A DNA stretch of 42,577 bases. Source: Candidatus Angelobacter sp. Gp1-AA117. Its GTDB lineage: Bacteria > Acidobacteriota > Terriglobia > Terriglobales > Acidobacteriaceae. The first letter of the stretch is position 1. Every line of letters starts with the position of its first letter. Below are positions 26,196 through 35,359 of the stretch, piece by piece. The stretch lies in contig QHVI01000040.1 in the NCBI GenBank assembly GCA_003223515.1, positions 1 to 42,577 of the forward strand. The letters run 5' to 3'. A program made the position numbers and the translations under genes. Under the pieces are notes generated by a model, which did no database searches, was not told the DNA's origin, and worked only from the letters and a program-made list of their open reading frames with translations.

Positions 26196-27383
26196 TCAGG
26201 TACTGTAATCCGCATTAATACGCACATACTCCGTCGTGAGATCGCAGGAGAGGAATTCAAGCGAAGTCTTACCTGATCCTAATGCAATCCGAATGTCATA
26301 CGCAGGCTGCGACATATATTCATGTGCTTTGCTGGCGTCGAACTTTGCGGCGGCTCCGTTTTTGCAGATTTGCTGGTTGCCTAAATAGATATTGATCTTT
26401 GTGGGATTCACTTTTACACCGGAGCGGCCGATAGCTGCCAGGATGCGTCCCCAATTCGGATCGGCCCCGGCCCAGGCGGTTTTCACCAGGGGTGAAGTAG
26501 CAATGGTACCGGCAATCCGGCGGGCTTCTTCCATGGAGCGCGCCTGCTCAATCCTCAACGTGACCACGTGCTTTACGCCTTCACCATCGGCAATGATCTG
26601 CTGTGCCAGCGAACGGCATACATTGCGCAGCGCGCCCTCAAACTGTTTGCGTACCTGCTTGAGCTGCACATTACTCTTGCCGCTGGCCAGCAGCAGCACG
26701 GTGTCATTGGTCGAGGTATCGCCATCTATGGAGATGTTGTTGAAGCTCTGATCCACTGCATCCTTCAATATCTTCTGCAGATCGCGAGGAGAAGCCTCTA
26801 TGTCTGTGAACAGATAGACCAGCATGGTGGCCATGTTGGGATGAATCATCCCCGCGCCCTTGGCTACCCCCACAATACCGGCCTTTCTGCCTTTGAATTC
26901 GAATTCTTCCGAGGCAATCTTGGCCTTTGTATCTGTAGTCATGATCGCGGTGGCGAAAGCAATGAAAGCTTCCGGGCTGGCTACCGCGATCAGGCCGGGC
27001 AGAGCAGTGGTGACCTTTTCCACCGGCAGCGGCACGCCGATGATCCCGGTCGAAGAAGGGAAGACCTGCTGCGGCCGCGCTTTGATTTTAGAGATTTCAG
27101 AAGCGACGGCCCGGCAGACCGTTTTCGCCGCCTTGATACCCTGTGCCCCAGTGGCGCAGTTCGCGTTCCCGGCATTCACGATGAGTGCATGGATTTTTCC
27201 ATGTGAAGCCCGCAGGTGCTCGCGTCCTAGAGTGACGGGCGCGGCGACCACCTGGTTGCGGGTGAACACGGCGGCAGCCGATGCGCCTTCAGGAGCCAAC
27301 ACAAAGGCCAGATCGGGCTTGCCGCTGGCTTTGAGTCCGGCTGCGCAGGCAGAAAAGAGAAAGCCGCGGGGCAGGTGGATCAC
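26196..27383 (-). CDS. argJ: Glutamate N-acetyltransferase / amino-acid acetyltransferase
   Basis: ArgJ recycles the acetyl group from N-acetylornithine to glutamate, and in bifunctional forms also makes N-acetylglutamate from acetyl-CoA. The 395-residue precursor has the self-cleavage motif PNMATMLVYLFTD, with nucleophile T186 after A185, which would split the chain into alpha and beta subunits. SSTGIIGVPLP and GDTSTNDTVLLLASG are also conserved ArgJ segments. The GTG start overlaps the stop of the GNAT gene by 4 bp. It is the last gene of the arginine operon. As a separate acetyltransferase gene precedes it, ArgJ may act only in the recycling reaction here, which is inference. Confidence 0.95.
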   Translation of the reverse strand: MIHLPRGFLFSACAAGLKASGKPDLAFVLAPEGASAAAVFTRNQVVAAPVTLGREHLRASHGKIHALIVNAGNANCATGAQGIKAAKTVCRAVASEISKIKARPQQVFPSSTGIIGVPLPVEKVTTALPGLIAVASPEAFIAFATAIMTTDTKAKIASEEFEFKGRKAGIVGVAKGAGMIHPNMATMLVYLFTDIEASPRDLQKILKDAVDQSFNNISIDGDTSTNDTVLLLASGKSNVQLKQVRKQFEGALRNVCRSLAQQIIADGEGVKHVVTLRIEQARSMEEARRIAGTIATSPLVKTAWAGADPNWGRILAAIGRSGVKVNPTKINIYLGNQQICKNGAAAKFDASKAHEYMSQPAYDIRIALGSGKTSLEFLSCDLTTEYVRINADYST

Positions 27384-27904
27384 CGCTCCAGCCTCACCAG
27401 CGGGATGGGAATATTCAGTGAGCCGCGCTGCTCCAGGTAAAGTTCGGGAAGTTTGCCGCGCACCATGGCAATCTCATCGCAGGCGTATAGGTTAGGACAG
27501 TGAATGCAGTCTTTATAAATCTTGTCCGGCAGTTCGTCGCGTGAGGCCACAATGAAGCCCATCTTCGCGAAAAAGTCGGGTATGCGTGTGAACAGGCAGA
27601 CACAGGTCACATGATGCCGCTCAGCTTCTTCCAGGAGCGCCTCAACCACCAGCATTCCCGCACCCTGTCCTTTGGCTTTGGGATCGACAGCAATGGAGCG
27701 GACTTCGGCAAGATGTATGCCGTAAAGATGAAGGGCACCACAGCCGATGATTATGCCGTTTTCTTCGGCCACCACAAAATCGCGGATGTTCTCGCACAAT
27801 TCAGGCACAGTGCGGGGCAGAAGAGTACCGTTGCCCGCATAGGGCTGAATGATGGCGTGGATGGCCTTCACATCCGGCAGAATCGCGTTACGAGTTTGGA
27901 CCAT
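27380..27904 (-). CDS. GNAT N-acetyltransferase, ArgA-type (N-acetylglutamate synthase candidate)
   Basis: The 174-residue product is a GNAT fold. The acetyl-CoA site is seen in VDPKAKGQGAGMLVVEALLEE (Q/RxxGxG/A type), preceded by a strand with LAEVRSIAV. The segments 'CVCLFTRIPDFFAKMGFI' and CIHCPN match short ArgA-like acetyltransferases that make N-acetylglutamate in bacteria without the long ArgA. Its place between argH and argJ supports this. The frame is open to 27934, but the ATG at 27904 (MVQTRN) gives the usual N-terminus and leaves 7 bp after the argH stop; ATG at 27922 is an alternative. The stop overlaps argJ in GTGA. Confidence 0.85.
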   Translation of the reverse strand: MVQTRNAILPDVKAIHAIIQPYAGNGTLLPRTVPELCENIRDFVVAEENGIIIGCGALHLYGIHLAEVRSIAVDPKAKGQGAGMLVVEALLEEAERHHVTCVCLFTRIPDFFAKMGFIVASRDELPDKIYKDCIHCPNLYACDEIAMVRGKLPELYLEQRGSLNIPIPLVRLER

Positions 27905-27911
27905 GTTCACG

Positions 27912-29354
27912 TTAAGTCTCATGCGAGCGGACACATTTGCGATTTACCGCAGAGGACGCAAAGGACGCAGAGGAAACAAAAGAAGAAAGTTTCTTGCGTG
28001 CATCCTGCAGTGCCTGTTGTACGCGCTGCGGGGCTGTGCCTCCATCCACATCATGGCAGGCAAGCACCGCTTCGATGGTTAAATGGTCGTAAATATCTTT
28101 GCCAAAGGCAGGGCTAAACTGCTGCAGTTCTTCCAGCTTTAAGTCTTGCAATTCGCATCCCTGCTCCAGGCACCTCTGCACCGCGTTGGCCACTGCCTCA
28201 TGCGCCTGGCGGAAGGGAACACCCCGCCTGGCCAGATACGTGGCGGCGGCCATGGCGTTCATGAATCCTTTTTCGCAGGCCCGGCGCATGGTTTCACAGT
28301 TGAAGGCCACCTGCCGCATGAAGCCGTGGGCAATCTCCACGCAATGCTTTACCGTAAGCGCAGCTTCAAAGAGTGGTTCCTGCGTCTCCTGCATGTCTTT
28401 GTTGTAGGCCAGCGGGAGACCCTTGAGTGCCGTAATCAAGGCCATCTGGTTGCCAATCACCCGCGCAGCCTTGCCGCGAATCAGCTCCAGCGCATCAGGA
28501 TTCTGTTTCTGCGGCATGGCGCTGCTGCCAGTGGCATACGCTTCCGGCAGCCGTATGAACCCATATTCCTGCGTGGCAAAGAGAATGAACTCTTCCGCCC
28601 AGCGACTCAGGTGAATGGCCAGCAGCGACAACGCATTCACAAACTCGATCACGAAGTCGCGGTCGCTGGTGGCATCCATGCTGTTGGCTGTAGGGCGGTC
28701 GAACTGCAATTCCCGGCTGCTGACCTCCCGATCCAGCGGCAGTGTCGCCCCTGCTACCGCGCCTGACCCAAGCGGCGATTCATTCATCCGCTTGCGGCAG
28801 TCTGCCAGACGCTCCAGATCACGCCAGAACATCTGGAAGTAAGCCATCAGCCAGTGCGCCACTAATACCGGTTCAGCCCGCTGCAGGTGCGTGTAGGCAG
28901 GCATCACTGCCGATTTTGCCTGCTCTGCGCGAGCGACCAACGTTTCCAGCAGATCGCGTAGATTGGTCTGAAGCTCGTCAATGCTGTCACGCGCGAACAG
29001 CCGCAGGTCGGCGGCAATCTGTTCGTTGCGGCTGCGTCCGCTGTGCAGCTTCTTGCCGGTCTCGCCAATCAGGCTGACAAGCTGTTTCTCGACAAAATGA
29101 TGGACGTCTTCGGCTTCTGGATCATCAAAAAATTCCGGCTCTTCTTCACCTTTCTTCTCGATCTGGTCCAGCCCGGCGGCCATCTTCTCCCACTCTTCCG
29201 CAGACAGCACACCGGCAGCGCGCAATGACTGGGCATGGGCGCGGCTGGCGGCCAACTCATAGAGCAGCAGCCGCTGGTCAAACGGAAACGACCGCTGCCA
29301 CTGCTCGAAATGCGGATCGAGTGGTTGCCGGAACCGGCCCGACCACATCTTCAT
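27912..29354 (-). CDS. argH: Argininosuccinate lyase
   Basis: ArgH splits argininosuccinate into arginine and fumarate, the last step of the pathway. The 480-residue product shows the fumarase/aspartase superfamily signature [15 protein letters not shown] near residue 285, with '[18 protein letters not shown]' near 105 and [10 protein letters not shown] near 235. The ATG overlaps the argG stop (ATGA). The last ~25 residues ([17 protein letters not shown]...) are encoded by a copy of the dispersed ACGCAGAGG repeat at 27945-27974. The natural C-terminus has been extended or replaced by repeat-derived codons. The catalytic core is unaffected. Confidence 0.96.
   Translation of the reverse strand: MKMWSGRFRQPLDPHFEQWQRSFPFDQRLLLYELAASRAHAQSLRAAGVLSAEEWEKMAAGLDQIEKKGEEEPEFFDDPEAEDVHHFVEKQLVSLIGETGKKLHSGRSRNEQIAADLRLFARDSIDELQTNLRDLLETLVARAEQAKSAVMPAYTHLQRAEPVLVAHWLMAYFQMFWRDLERLADCRKRMNESPLGSGAVAGATLPLDREVSSRELQFDRPTANSMDATSDRDFVIEFVNALSLLAIHLSRWAEEFILFATQEYGFIRLPEAYATGSSAMPQKQNPDALELIRGKAARVIGNQMALITALKGLPLAYNKDMQETQEPLFEAALTVKHCVEIAHGFMRQVAFNCETMRRACEKGFMNAMAAATYLARRGVPFRQAHEAVANAVQRCLEQGCELQDLKLEELQQFSPAFGKDIYDHLTIEAVLACHDVDGGTAPQRVQQALQDARKKLSSFVSSASFASSAVNRKCVRSHET
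27945..27974. repeat. Dispersed 9-bp-periodic repeat inside the argH 3' end
   Basis: The units ACCGCAGAGG / ACGCAAAGG / ACGCAGAGG lie within the reading frame of argH. Read on the minus strand, they encode the Ser/Ala/Phe-rich C-terminal tail. This is the only copy in the window that lies in a coding region. Confidence 0.75.
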
Positions 29355-30556
29355 TTGGTAACCTCCTGGTGAATGCGCGCCCGTGAACGTGCAGGCAGCC
29401 CCAGGATGCGGATGAACCCGGCGGCATCTTTCTGGTCATAGCTCTCGCCCATGGTGAACGACGATAGGTCGGTGCGATAGAGCGAGAACTCAGACTCACG
29501 GCCGGCCACAGCGATGTTGCCCTTGTAGAGCTTGAGCGTAACCGTGCCGGTGATGTCATTCTGTGTTTCGTTAACAAATGCATCGAGGGCTTCACGCAGC
29601 GGAGTGAACCACAGGCCGTAGTAAACCAGCTCGGCATATTTGAGGGCGATCTGCTGCTTGAAGTGCATCAGGTCGCGATCCAGACACAGGGCCTCCAGTT
29701 CGCGATGAGCCGTGAGCAGCAGCGTTCCTCCGGGAGTCTCATAGCATCCACGCGACTTCATGCCCACGAACCGGTTTTCTACCAGATCGATGCGGCCAAT
29801 GGCATTACGCGCGCCAATCTCGTTGAGCAGCTCCACCAGCGATACCGGATCGAGTTTTTGTCCGCCAACAGAAACCGGTGTCCCGGCTTCAAAGCCAATG
29901 GTGACTTCTTCCTCGCGATCCGGAGCTTCCTGGGGCGAGCGCGTGAGCTGCCACGTGGAATCGAGCGGCGCGTTGGCTGGATCTTCCAGTTCGCCGCCTT
30001 CGTGGCTCAAGTGCCAGATGTTGCGGTCACGGCTATGGATCTTCTCGCGGCTGGCGGTTACCGAGATGCCACGCTGCTCGGCGTAATCAAGACAGTCTTC
30101 GCGCGATTTCAGGTTCCATTCGCGCCACGGTGCAATCACCTTCAACTCCGGAGCTAGCGCCTGGAAAGCATGCTCGAAGCGCACCTGGTCGTTGCCTTTT
30201 CCGGTGCATCCGTGAGCAACGGCGGTGGCGTTCTCCTGGAGCGCCACTTCCACCTGGTACTTGGCAATGACCGGACGAGCCATCGAAGTACCCAGAAGAT
30301 ATTTGTGCTCGTACACTGCCCCGGCGCGCAGCGTGGGGAAGACGTAGCCGGTTAGAAACTCCTGCCGCAGATCAACCACGGTGACCTTGGAAGCGCCGGT
30401 CTTGCGGGCCTTTTCAGCGACTGCATCAACGTCATCACCCTGGCCGACATCGGCGATCATGGCAATGACTTCGCAGTCATAATTTTCCTTCAGCCAGGGA
30501 ATGATGATAGAGGTATCCAGACCTCCGGAGTAGGCCAGCACTACTTTCTCACGCAT
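29351..30556 (-). CDS. argG: Argininosuccinate synthase
   Basis: ArgG joins citrulline and aspartate with ATP to form argininosuccinate. The 401-residue protein begins with '[20 protein letters not shown]', in which SGGLDTS is the ATP-pyrophosphatase P-loop. [15 protein letters not shown] near residue 115 and [16 protein letters not shown] near 175 are typical of this family. The frame extends to 30589, but the ATG at 30556 follows AAGGAG at good spacing and starts the family's usual N-terminus. It overlaps the argF stop by 8 bp and the argH start by 4 bp, within the operon. Confidence 0.97.
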   Translation of the reverse strand: MREKVVLAYSGGLDTSIIIPWLKENYDCEVIAMIADVGQGDDVDAVAEKARKTGASKVTVVDLRQEFLTGYVFPTLRAGAVYEHKYLLGTSMARPVIAKYQVEVALQENATAVAHGCTGKGNDQVRFEHAFQALAPELKVIAPWREWNLKSREDCLDYAEQRGISVTASREKIHSRDRNIWHLSHEGGELEDPANAPLDSTWQLTRSPQEAPDREEEVTIGFEAGTPVSVGGQKLDPVSLVELLNEIGARNAIGRIDLVENRFVGMKSRGCYETPGGTLLLTAHRELEALCLDRDLMHFKQQIALKYAELVYYGLWFTPLREALDAFVNETQNDITGTVTLKLYKGNIAVAGRESEFSLYRTDLSSFTMGESYDQKDAAGFIRILGLPARSRARIHQEVTK

Positions 30557-31559
30557 GATTGCTCCTTGAAGGGAAGCGGCGCACACCACTGCCCAGCAGT
30601 AAAAGTAAAATCGCTTTCTGCACGTGCATACGATTTTCAGCCTGATCGAAAACTACCGAACAGGGTGAATCGATCACGCCGGTTGTAACTTCCTGCTCGC
30701 GATGCGCCGGAAGACAGTGCATAAAGACCGCATGGGGCGCAGCCTTTGACTTCAGCGCCTCATTCACCTGATAGGGCGCAAAAATAGCCGCGCGCTCTAT
30801 GGCCTCATCTTCCTGCCCCATGCTGGTCCAGACATCGGTATAAATGGCGTCTGCGCCGCTCACCGCCGCCCAGGGATCTTCAGTCAGTTCCAGCCTTGCG
30901 CCGGTGGTTGCGGCAATCGCGAGAGCAGCCGCCGTAATCTCAGGATTGGGAGCATAGCCGGCAGGTGTAGCCAGGGTGAGGCTGCTGCCCAGACTGGCTG
31001 CGGCCAGCATGAGTGAATGAGCCACGTTATTGCCATCGCCGAAGTAAGCCATGCGCACCTGGCGAAGATCACCGAACTTTTCCTGCAGGGTAAAGAAATC
31101 GGCAAACGCCTGGCACGGATGCTCCAGGTCACTCAGCGCATTGATGACGGGAATGCAGGCGTGTTGCGCCATCTCCACGATCGTCTGGTGCTCATAGGTG
31201 CGCAGCACCACCGCATCTACCCAGCGTTCCACGTTGTGGGCGATATCGCGCAGGGGCTCGCGTTCATGCAGGCGCGCCCGTGTCTGATCCATAAAAAACG
31301 AGGTGCCGCCGAGACTGGCCATGCCCGCTTCGAAAGTGAGATGGGTTCGCAAAGACGCCTTCTCAAAGAACAGCACAAGCTGTTTACCGGCCAGTGCTCC
31401 GCGAAAATCCGCAGGACGGTTCTTGATGATGTTCGTCAGTTCGAAGAGCGACCTGATTTCTTCGGGAGAAAAATCCTGCACCGAGATGAGATCGCGGCGG
31501 ACAAACGGCTGCTCCAGCGGCTCGCCTAACGCGGCGTAATCGTAAACCCGTGCTCCCAT
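30549..31559 (-). CDS. argF: Ornithine carbamoyltransferase
   Basis: This enzyme makes citrulline from ornithine and carbamoyl phosphate. The 336-residue product has the carbamoyl phosphate motif near residue 70 ([13 protein letters not shown]), HPCQ near residue 150, '[10 protein letters not shown]' (the SMG ornithine loop) near 245 and MHCLPAHR near 285. The usual fifth residue of the S-T/L-R-T-R motif is arginine, but here it is histidine. HPCQ and SMG mark it as an ornithine enzyme rather than acetylornithine or aspartate carbamoyltransferase. A 108-bp gap separates it from argD, longer than the other junctions in the operon. The gap holds an AATCTGTGTCATCTGTG-like repeat, so a second promoter there is possible. 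Confidence 0.94.
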   Translation of the reverse strand: MGARVYDYAALGEPLEQPFVRRDLISVQDFSPEEIRSLFELTNIIKNRPADFRGALAGKQLVLFFEKASLRTHLTFEAGMASLGGTSFFMDQTRARLHEREPLRDIAHNVERWVDAVVLRTYEHQTIVEMAQHACIPVINALSDLEHPCQAFADFFTLQEKFGDLRQVRMAYFGDGNNVAHSLMLAAASLGSSLTLATPAGYAPNPEITAAALAIAATTGARLELTEDPWAAVSGADAIYTDVWTSMGQEDEAIERAAIFAPYQVNEALKSKAAPHAVFMHCLPAHREQEVTTGVIDSPCSVVFDQAENRMHVQKAILLLLLGSGVRRFPSRSNHA

Positions 31560-31624
31560 CAGCTATGTTCTCCTCTCCTGGCTCAACTTCTCGATATCCC
31601 AAACTTTATTTCTAAACCTGTGCC

Positions 31625-31664
31625 GATCTGTTTAATCTGTGTCATCTGTGTTGAGGTTTCAGCG
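31625..31664. repeat. ATCTGTG-type repeat in the argD-argF gap
   Basis: GATCTGTTTAATCTGTG / TCATCTGTG / TTGAGG units form a degenerate ~9-bp-periodic repeat in the only long gap of the arginine operon. A related AATCTGCGGAATCAGCGG string is near 12048-12070. Confidence 0.5.
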
Positions 31665-31667
31665 TCA

Positions 31668-32921
31668 TCAGCGTTTACCAGCGGCAAAAATTTTGCTCAC
31701 GGCGCCGCTATTCTGCATTTTGAGCACCTGTCCCAACTGCTCCATCGCCACATCCACATGCTTTCTGGTGATTAGATAGGGCGGCAGGAAGCGGATCACC
31801 GTTTCATCCGTTCGATTCAGAATGATCTTCCGTTCCAGCATCTGTTTCATCACCGCTTTCGCCAGATCCGGGGAATCAAGTTCCATGCCGACCATCAATC
31901 CCATTCCGCGCACTTCCTGAATTGCGCTGTGCTGCTTCTGCAATTTCTTGAGCTGATCGATCAGATAGCTGCCGACCGCCTGCACATGCTTGAGCAACTT
32001 GTGCTTCTCAAGGATGTTGAGCAATTGCAACGCAACCGCGCACGCCAGCGGACCACCGCCAAACGTGGTTCCATGCATGCCGGGATGAATGCACTGCGAG
32101 ACTTTCTCGCTGACCAGCAGTGCGCCCAGAGGAAGCCCCCCGGCAATCGGTTTGGCCACTGTGACCAGGTCCGGCTGAATGCCGTAATGCTGATAGGCAA
32201 ACCAGCGTCCAGTGCGCCCCATGCCGCTCTGAATCTCGTCGGCAATCAGCAGGGCATTATGCTTGCGTGACAACTGGCAGGCAGCCTCCGCAAACTCTTT
32301 GCTCACCGGACGTATGCCGCCCTCGCCCTGAAGGAACTCAAACCCGATGGCGCAGACCGTATCATCGAAGTTGCGCTCCAGGTCGGCCACATCATTGAAT
32401 TTCACGAACTGCACGCCCGGTAGAACCGGAGCAAAAGGCGCGCGGTATTTTTCCTTATGAGTGGTCGCCAGCGAGCCGAAGGTGCGTCCATGAAACGCAT
32501 GTTCCAGGGCCAGGATGCGCCACTTCGGCTCTTTGCCTTGGGCGCAGTTTTCCCGCGCATAGGCCCGTGCCAGCTTCAGCGCCCCTTCCCACGCTTCCGT
32601 GCCGCTGTTGGTGAAGAAGGCGCGGTCTAATCCAGAAATCCTGGTCAGCACCGCCGCCAGCTTTCCCTGGTATTCGTGATAAAAGAGGTTGGAGGTGTGA
32701 ATCAGCAGCCTGGCCTGCCGCGCAATGGTCTTGCTGATCACCGGATGCGCATAACCCAGCACATTCACGCCAATGCCGCTGAGCAGGTCGAGATAGCGCC
32801 GGCCCTTGTCGTCATAGACGTAGACGCCCCGCCCGCGCTTGAGCATCACCGGGTAGCGCTCATACGTAGAGAGCAGGTATTTCGATTCGAGCTTGCTGAT
32901 CTGCTCCAGATTAACGCTCAC
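31668..32921 (-). CDS. argD: Acetylornithine aminotransferase
   Basis: ArgD converts N-acetylglutamate semialdehyde to N-acetylornithine with PLP. The 417-residue class III aminotransferase shows 'FTNSGTEAWEGALKLARAYA' near residue 105, LEHAFHGRTFG near 145 and the 'LIADEIQSGMGRTGRWFAYQ' segment near 225, with its PLP-binding aspartate. The PLP lysine falls in VTVAKPIAGGLPLGALL near 255. The GTG start overlaps the argB stop by 4 bp. The sequence does not exclude activity on succinyl-diaminopimelate, as in other ArgD enzymes, but its operon context makes arginine the main role. Confidence 0.95.
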   Translation of the reverse strand: MSVNLEQISKLESKYLLSTYERYPVMLKRGRGVYVYDDKGRRYLDLLSGIGVNVLGYAHPVISKTIARQARLLIHTSNLFYHEYQGKLAAVLTRISGLDRAFFTNSGTEAWEGALKLARAYARENCAQGKEPKWRILALEHAFHGRTFGSLATTHKEKYRAPFAPVLPGVQFVKFNDVADLERNFDDTVCAIGFEFLQGEGGIRPVSKEFAEAACQLSRKHNALLIADEIQSGMGRTGRWFAYQHYGIQPDLVTVAKPIAGGLPLGALLVSEKVSQCIHPGMHGTTFGGGPLACAVALQLLNILEKHKLLKHVQAVGSYLIDQLKKLQKQHSAIQEVRGMGLMVGMELDSPDLAKAVMKQMLERKIILNRTDETVIRFLPPYLITRKHVDVAMEQLGQVLKMQNSGAVSKIFAAGKR

Positions 32922-33700
32922 GCGACCAGTACCTCCGTGCCGGAATCAATTTTTGTGAAGTAAAACTGCGGCAGCCTCTCTACTTCGGCCACAGGAAGTA
33001 TGCGGACGCGGTGCACGCCTTTCAGCAACGCCTGCCGGCACGCTTCCAGCTTGGGCAACATGCCCCCGCAAATCACAGACTGCTGCGCCAACTCAGAGGC
33101 GTGATTCAGCTTGAGCCAGCGAATGACCAGTCCGTCAGCGCCCTTGACTCCGGGAACATCCGTCAGGAAGATCAATGCATTCGCGTGGCAGGCCACGGCG
33201 CAGGCTGAGGCCATCTGATCGGCATTCACGTTGTAATACTGCCCATCACCGCCCAGCGCCACGCTGGAAATCACCGGGACCGAGTGTTGCTGCCAGATGG
33301 TGGTGATCCAGCTCGGATCAACCGCCGAGATTTCACCTACGTATCCAAGATCATGGCCGTTCGAAGTCTTCTTGCGGGCGCGGAAGGCGAGGCCGTCACC
33401 GCCGCAGAGTCCCATCGCAGGCTGTCGGGCCGCGGCCAGCGCAGCCACCAGCTTCTTGTTCATCTGTCCGGCAAGAACCATCACGGCGAAGTCGCGGGTT
33501 TCAGCGTCAGTCACCCGCAGTCCATCGACAAATTCGGTGATCTTTCCCACCTTTGAGAGCATGCGCGTGAGCGCCGTGCCCCCGCCGTGTACCACGGCAA
33601 CCTGGTGGTCAGTGGCCAGTTGCCTGATGGCCTGGGCAGCCCGATGCAGCAGAGCCGGGTCATCCAGAGTGGCCCCGCCGAGTTTGACTACGATTTTCAC
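32918..33700 (-). CDS. argB: Acetylglutamate kinase
   Basis: ArgB phosphorylates N-acetylglutamate, the second step of the route. The 260-residue amino-acid kinase has 'MKIVVKLGGATLDD' at the N-terminus (lysine K6 and the glycine loop) and VVHGGGTALTRML near residue 37. 'FVDGLRVTDAETRDFAVMVLA' near 57 and a C-terminal VNADQMASACAVACHA/LIFLTDVPGV region complete the fold. It is of the short type, lacking the N-terminal helix linked with arginine feedback inhibition in hexameric enzymes; control may then rest mainly on ArgR, which is inference. The GTG start overlaps the argC stop (GTGA) and the stop overlaps argD. Confidence 0.95.
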   Translation of the reverse strand: MKIVVKLGGATLDDPALLHRAAQAIRQLATDHQVAVVHGGGTALTRMLSKVGKITEFVDGLRVTDAETRDFAVMVLAGQMNKKLVAALAAARQPAMGLCGGDGLAFRARKKTSNGHDLGYVGEISAVDPSWITTIWQQHSVPVISSVALGGDGQYYNVNADQMASACAVACHANALIFLTDVPGVKGADGLVIRWLKLNHASELAQQSVICGGMLPKLEACRQALLKGVHRVRILPVAEVERLPQFYFTKIDSGTEVLVA

Positions 33701-34743
33701 TTCAGCCCCTCCTGTTCATCAAACCCGAACATCAGGTTCATGTTTTGTACTGCCTGCCCGGCCGCGCCCTTCATCAGGTTGTCGAGACAGGAAACCATCA
33801 CCACCCGCCGGCCATCCGGCGCCAGGGTGAAGCCAATATCGCAATAGTTCGTATGCAGCGAATACTGGATCTGCGGCAGCTTGCCATGCGGGAAGATCCG
33901 CACCCACGGCGATCCTGCATAAAATTCACGCAGGCAGCTTTCCACCGCTTGCGGCGGCATCACCGAATTCAGCCGCACATAAATCGTGGACAGGATGCCG
34001 CGCGGAATCGGCAGCAGGTGCGGCGTGAATACCAGTTGCTCCGGCGTAAGCCCAAGCTGCTCCAGAATCTCTCCTGTGTGCCGGTGATTGAAAACTGAAT
34101 AGGCAGAGAGGTTCTCCGCCACCTCAACAAAGTGCGTCTTCTGCGTCGGCTCTTTGCCTGCGCCGGAAACGCCCGATTTTGCATCGCAGATCGCGCCAAA
34201 GCTCAGATCTATGAGCCCGCTACGCACCAGCGGAGCCAGCGCCAGGATCACCGAGGTCGCATAGCAGCCTGCATTCGCTACCAGCGCCGCATCTTTCAGT
34301 TTGTCGCGGTGCAGCTCAGGAATTCCGTAAACTGCCTGTCCCGTGAGTTGGTCGGCCACTTTCGCATCGGCATCTTCAAACTTGTAAATGCTGCGGTATT
34401 CAGGGGTGCCAATGCGCCACGCACCGCTCAGGTCAACCACCTGCAAACCTTGATGCATGGCTTCAGGGACCCACCCGCGTGAGAACTCATGCGGAGTAGC
34501 CAGAAACACCACGTTCACACCTTTTTTATGCAGCGTCTCCCAGCTCAACGGCTCCAGCGGATGACCGCCATTGCCGCTGATGTGCGGATACACCTCGTCA
34601 AGCTGCGCCGTCTTGCCATGGTGGGCCTCGCGCGTGAATAACACAGGCTTCTTCATCTGCGGATGCCGCAGGAGCAGGCGTGTCAGTTCGAATCCGGCAT
34701 AACCGGTAGCGCCAATGATCGCGGGTTGGATGGTGGCCGGCAT
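33697..34743 (-). CDS. argC: N-acetyl-gamma-glutamyl-phosphate reductase
   Basis: ArgC reduces N-acetylglutamyl phosphate with NADPH. The 348-residue product opens with a dinucleotide-binding glycine motif, 'IIGATGYAGFELTRLL', and has the catalytic cysteine in VANAGCYATSVILAL near residue 157. It also shows AKSGVSGAGKEP and HLLPIPRGILSTIYV, which are characteristic of ArgC. Its ATG overlaps the stop of argR, and its own stop overlaps argB, so it is the first biosynthetic gene of the operon after the regulator. Confidence 0.96.
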   Translation of the reverse strand: MPATIQPAIIGATGYAGFELTRLLLRHPQMKKPVLFTREAHHGKTAQLDEVYPHISGNGGHPLEPLSWETLHKKGVNVVFLATPHEFSRGWVPEAMHQGLQVVDLSGAWRIGTPEYRSIYKFEDADAKVADQLTGQAVYGIPELHRDKLKDAALVANAGCYATSVILALAPLVRSGLIDLSFGAICDAKSGVSGAGKEPTQKTHFVEVAENLSAYSVFNHRHTGEILEQLGLTPEQLVFTPHLLPIPRGILSTIYVRLNSVMPPQAVESCLREFYAGSPWVRIFPHGKLPQIQYSLHTNYCDIGFTLAPDGRRVVMVSCLDNLMKGAAGQAVQNMNLMFGFDEQEGLK

Positions 34744-35183
34744 CAGGTGCGCATCGCCTCCAACCGGATCTGGAGCTGCCGCGCAGTTTTGTTGCTGGTG
34801 CTCACGATGAGCAGGGTGTCATCACCGGCTACGGTGCCCACAACTTCGTCCCAGGCTTCAGCATCGATGGCAACCGCTACCGGTTGCGCGCTGCCGGGAA
34901 TCGTCTTGATGACCAGCAGGTTCTGCGCGCGCCGCACCTCGCGCACGAACTCCCGCACCACTCGCGATACAGCAGGCATAGGCTCGGCAGGCGCATCGCC
35001 GCTGGGCAACACGTAACCTTCAGACGTTTTCACCAGACGCAGTTCGGTAAGATCGCGCGAGAGTGTAGCCTGCGTGACCTGGATTCCCCGCCGCCCCAGC
35101 AACTTGCACAACTCCTGCTGGTTGGGCAGGGGCCCTTCGTGTGTAAGTTCAATAATGATCTGTTGCCGCGCGAGTTTCGACAT
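34743..35183 (-). CDS. argR: Arginine repressor
   Basis: ArgR is the arginine-sensing hexameric regulator. The 146-residue product has the N-terminal winged helix-turn-helix (residues 1-70), with 'NQQELCKLLGRRGIQVTQAT' and LSRDLTELRLVK. The C-terminal oligomerisation domain holds IKTIPGSAQPVAVAID and VVGTVAGDDTLLIV, which carries the GTIAGDDT-type arginine-binding motif. The frame runs upstream to 35237, but the ATG at 35183 (MSKLARQQ) gives the normal start and leaves the operator free. It is unusual in being the first gene of the operon it would repress, which gives direct autoregulation. Confidence 0.95.
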   Translation of the reverse strand: MSKLARQQIIIELTHEGPLPNQQELCKLLGRRGIQVTQATLSRDLTELRLVKTSEGYVLPSGDAPAEPMPAVSRVVREFVREVRRAQNLLVIKTIPGSAQPVAVAIDAEAWDEVVGTVAGDDTLLIVSTSNKTARQLQIRLEAMRT

Positions 35184-35190
35184 ATTGCTC

Positions 35191-35228
35191 AATGTATAAT
35201 TATTCAAATGTATGTATAAATATGCATT
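35191..35228. promoter_or_regulatory. Tandem ARG-box operator for the arginine operon
   Basis: Box 1 (35191-35208, AATGTATAATTATTCAAA) fits the ARG-box pattern wnTnAATwwwwATTnAnw with one mismatch. Box 2 (35211-35228) fits with two mismatches. The boxes are 18 bp each with 2 bp between them, so centres are 20 bp (two helical turns) apart, which is the arrangement an ArgR hexamer needs. Box 1 begins 8 bp upstream of the argR ATG, and box 2 covers the -10 region of the likely promoter. Confidence 0.82.
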
Positions 35229-35248
35229 ACTAGGCAAACCTGTGTCAA
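35219..35248 (-). promoter_or_regulatory. Predicted sigma-70 promoter of the arginine operon
   Basis: On the minus strand, TTGACA (35243-35248) is followed after 18 bp by CATATT (35219-35224) as a -10 candidate (GCATAT at 17 bp is equally possible). The -10 lies inside ARG box 2, so ArgR binding would block RNA polymerase. The start region falls within 40 bp of argR. Confidence 0.6.
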
Positions 35249-35359
35249 GGAAAAATATTTATTGAACCGTTTAGAAGGTGCTCTGCGGCATAACAGGAAA
35301 TCTGTTGCCGCCTCACCCAATCACATTTATAAACATGGTTCCATGAAAGGATTCTTTTT

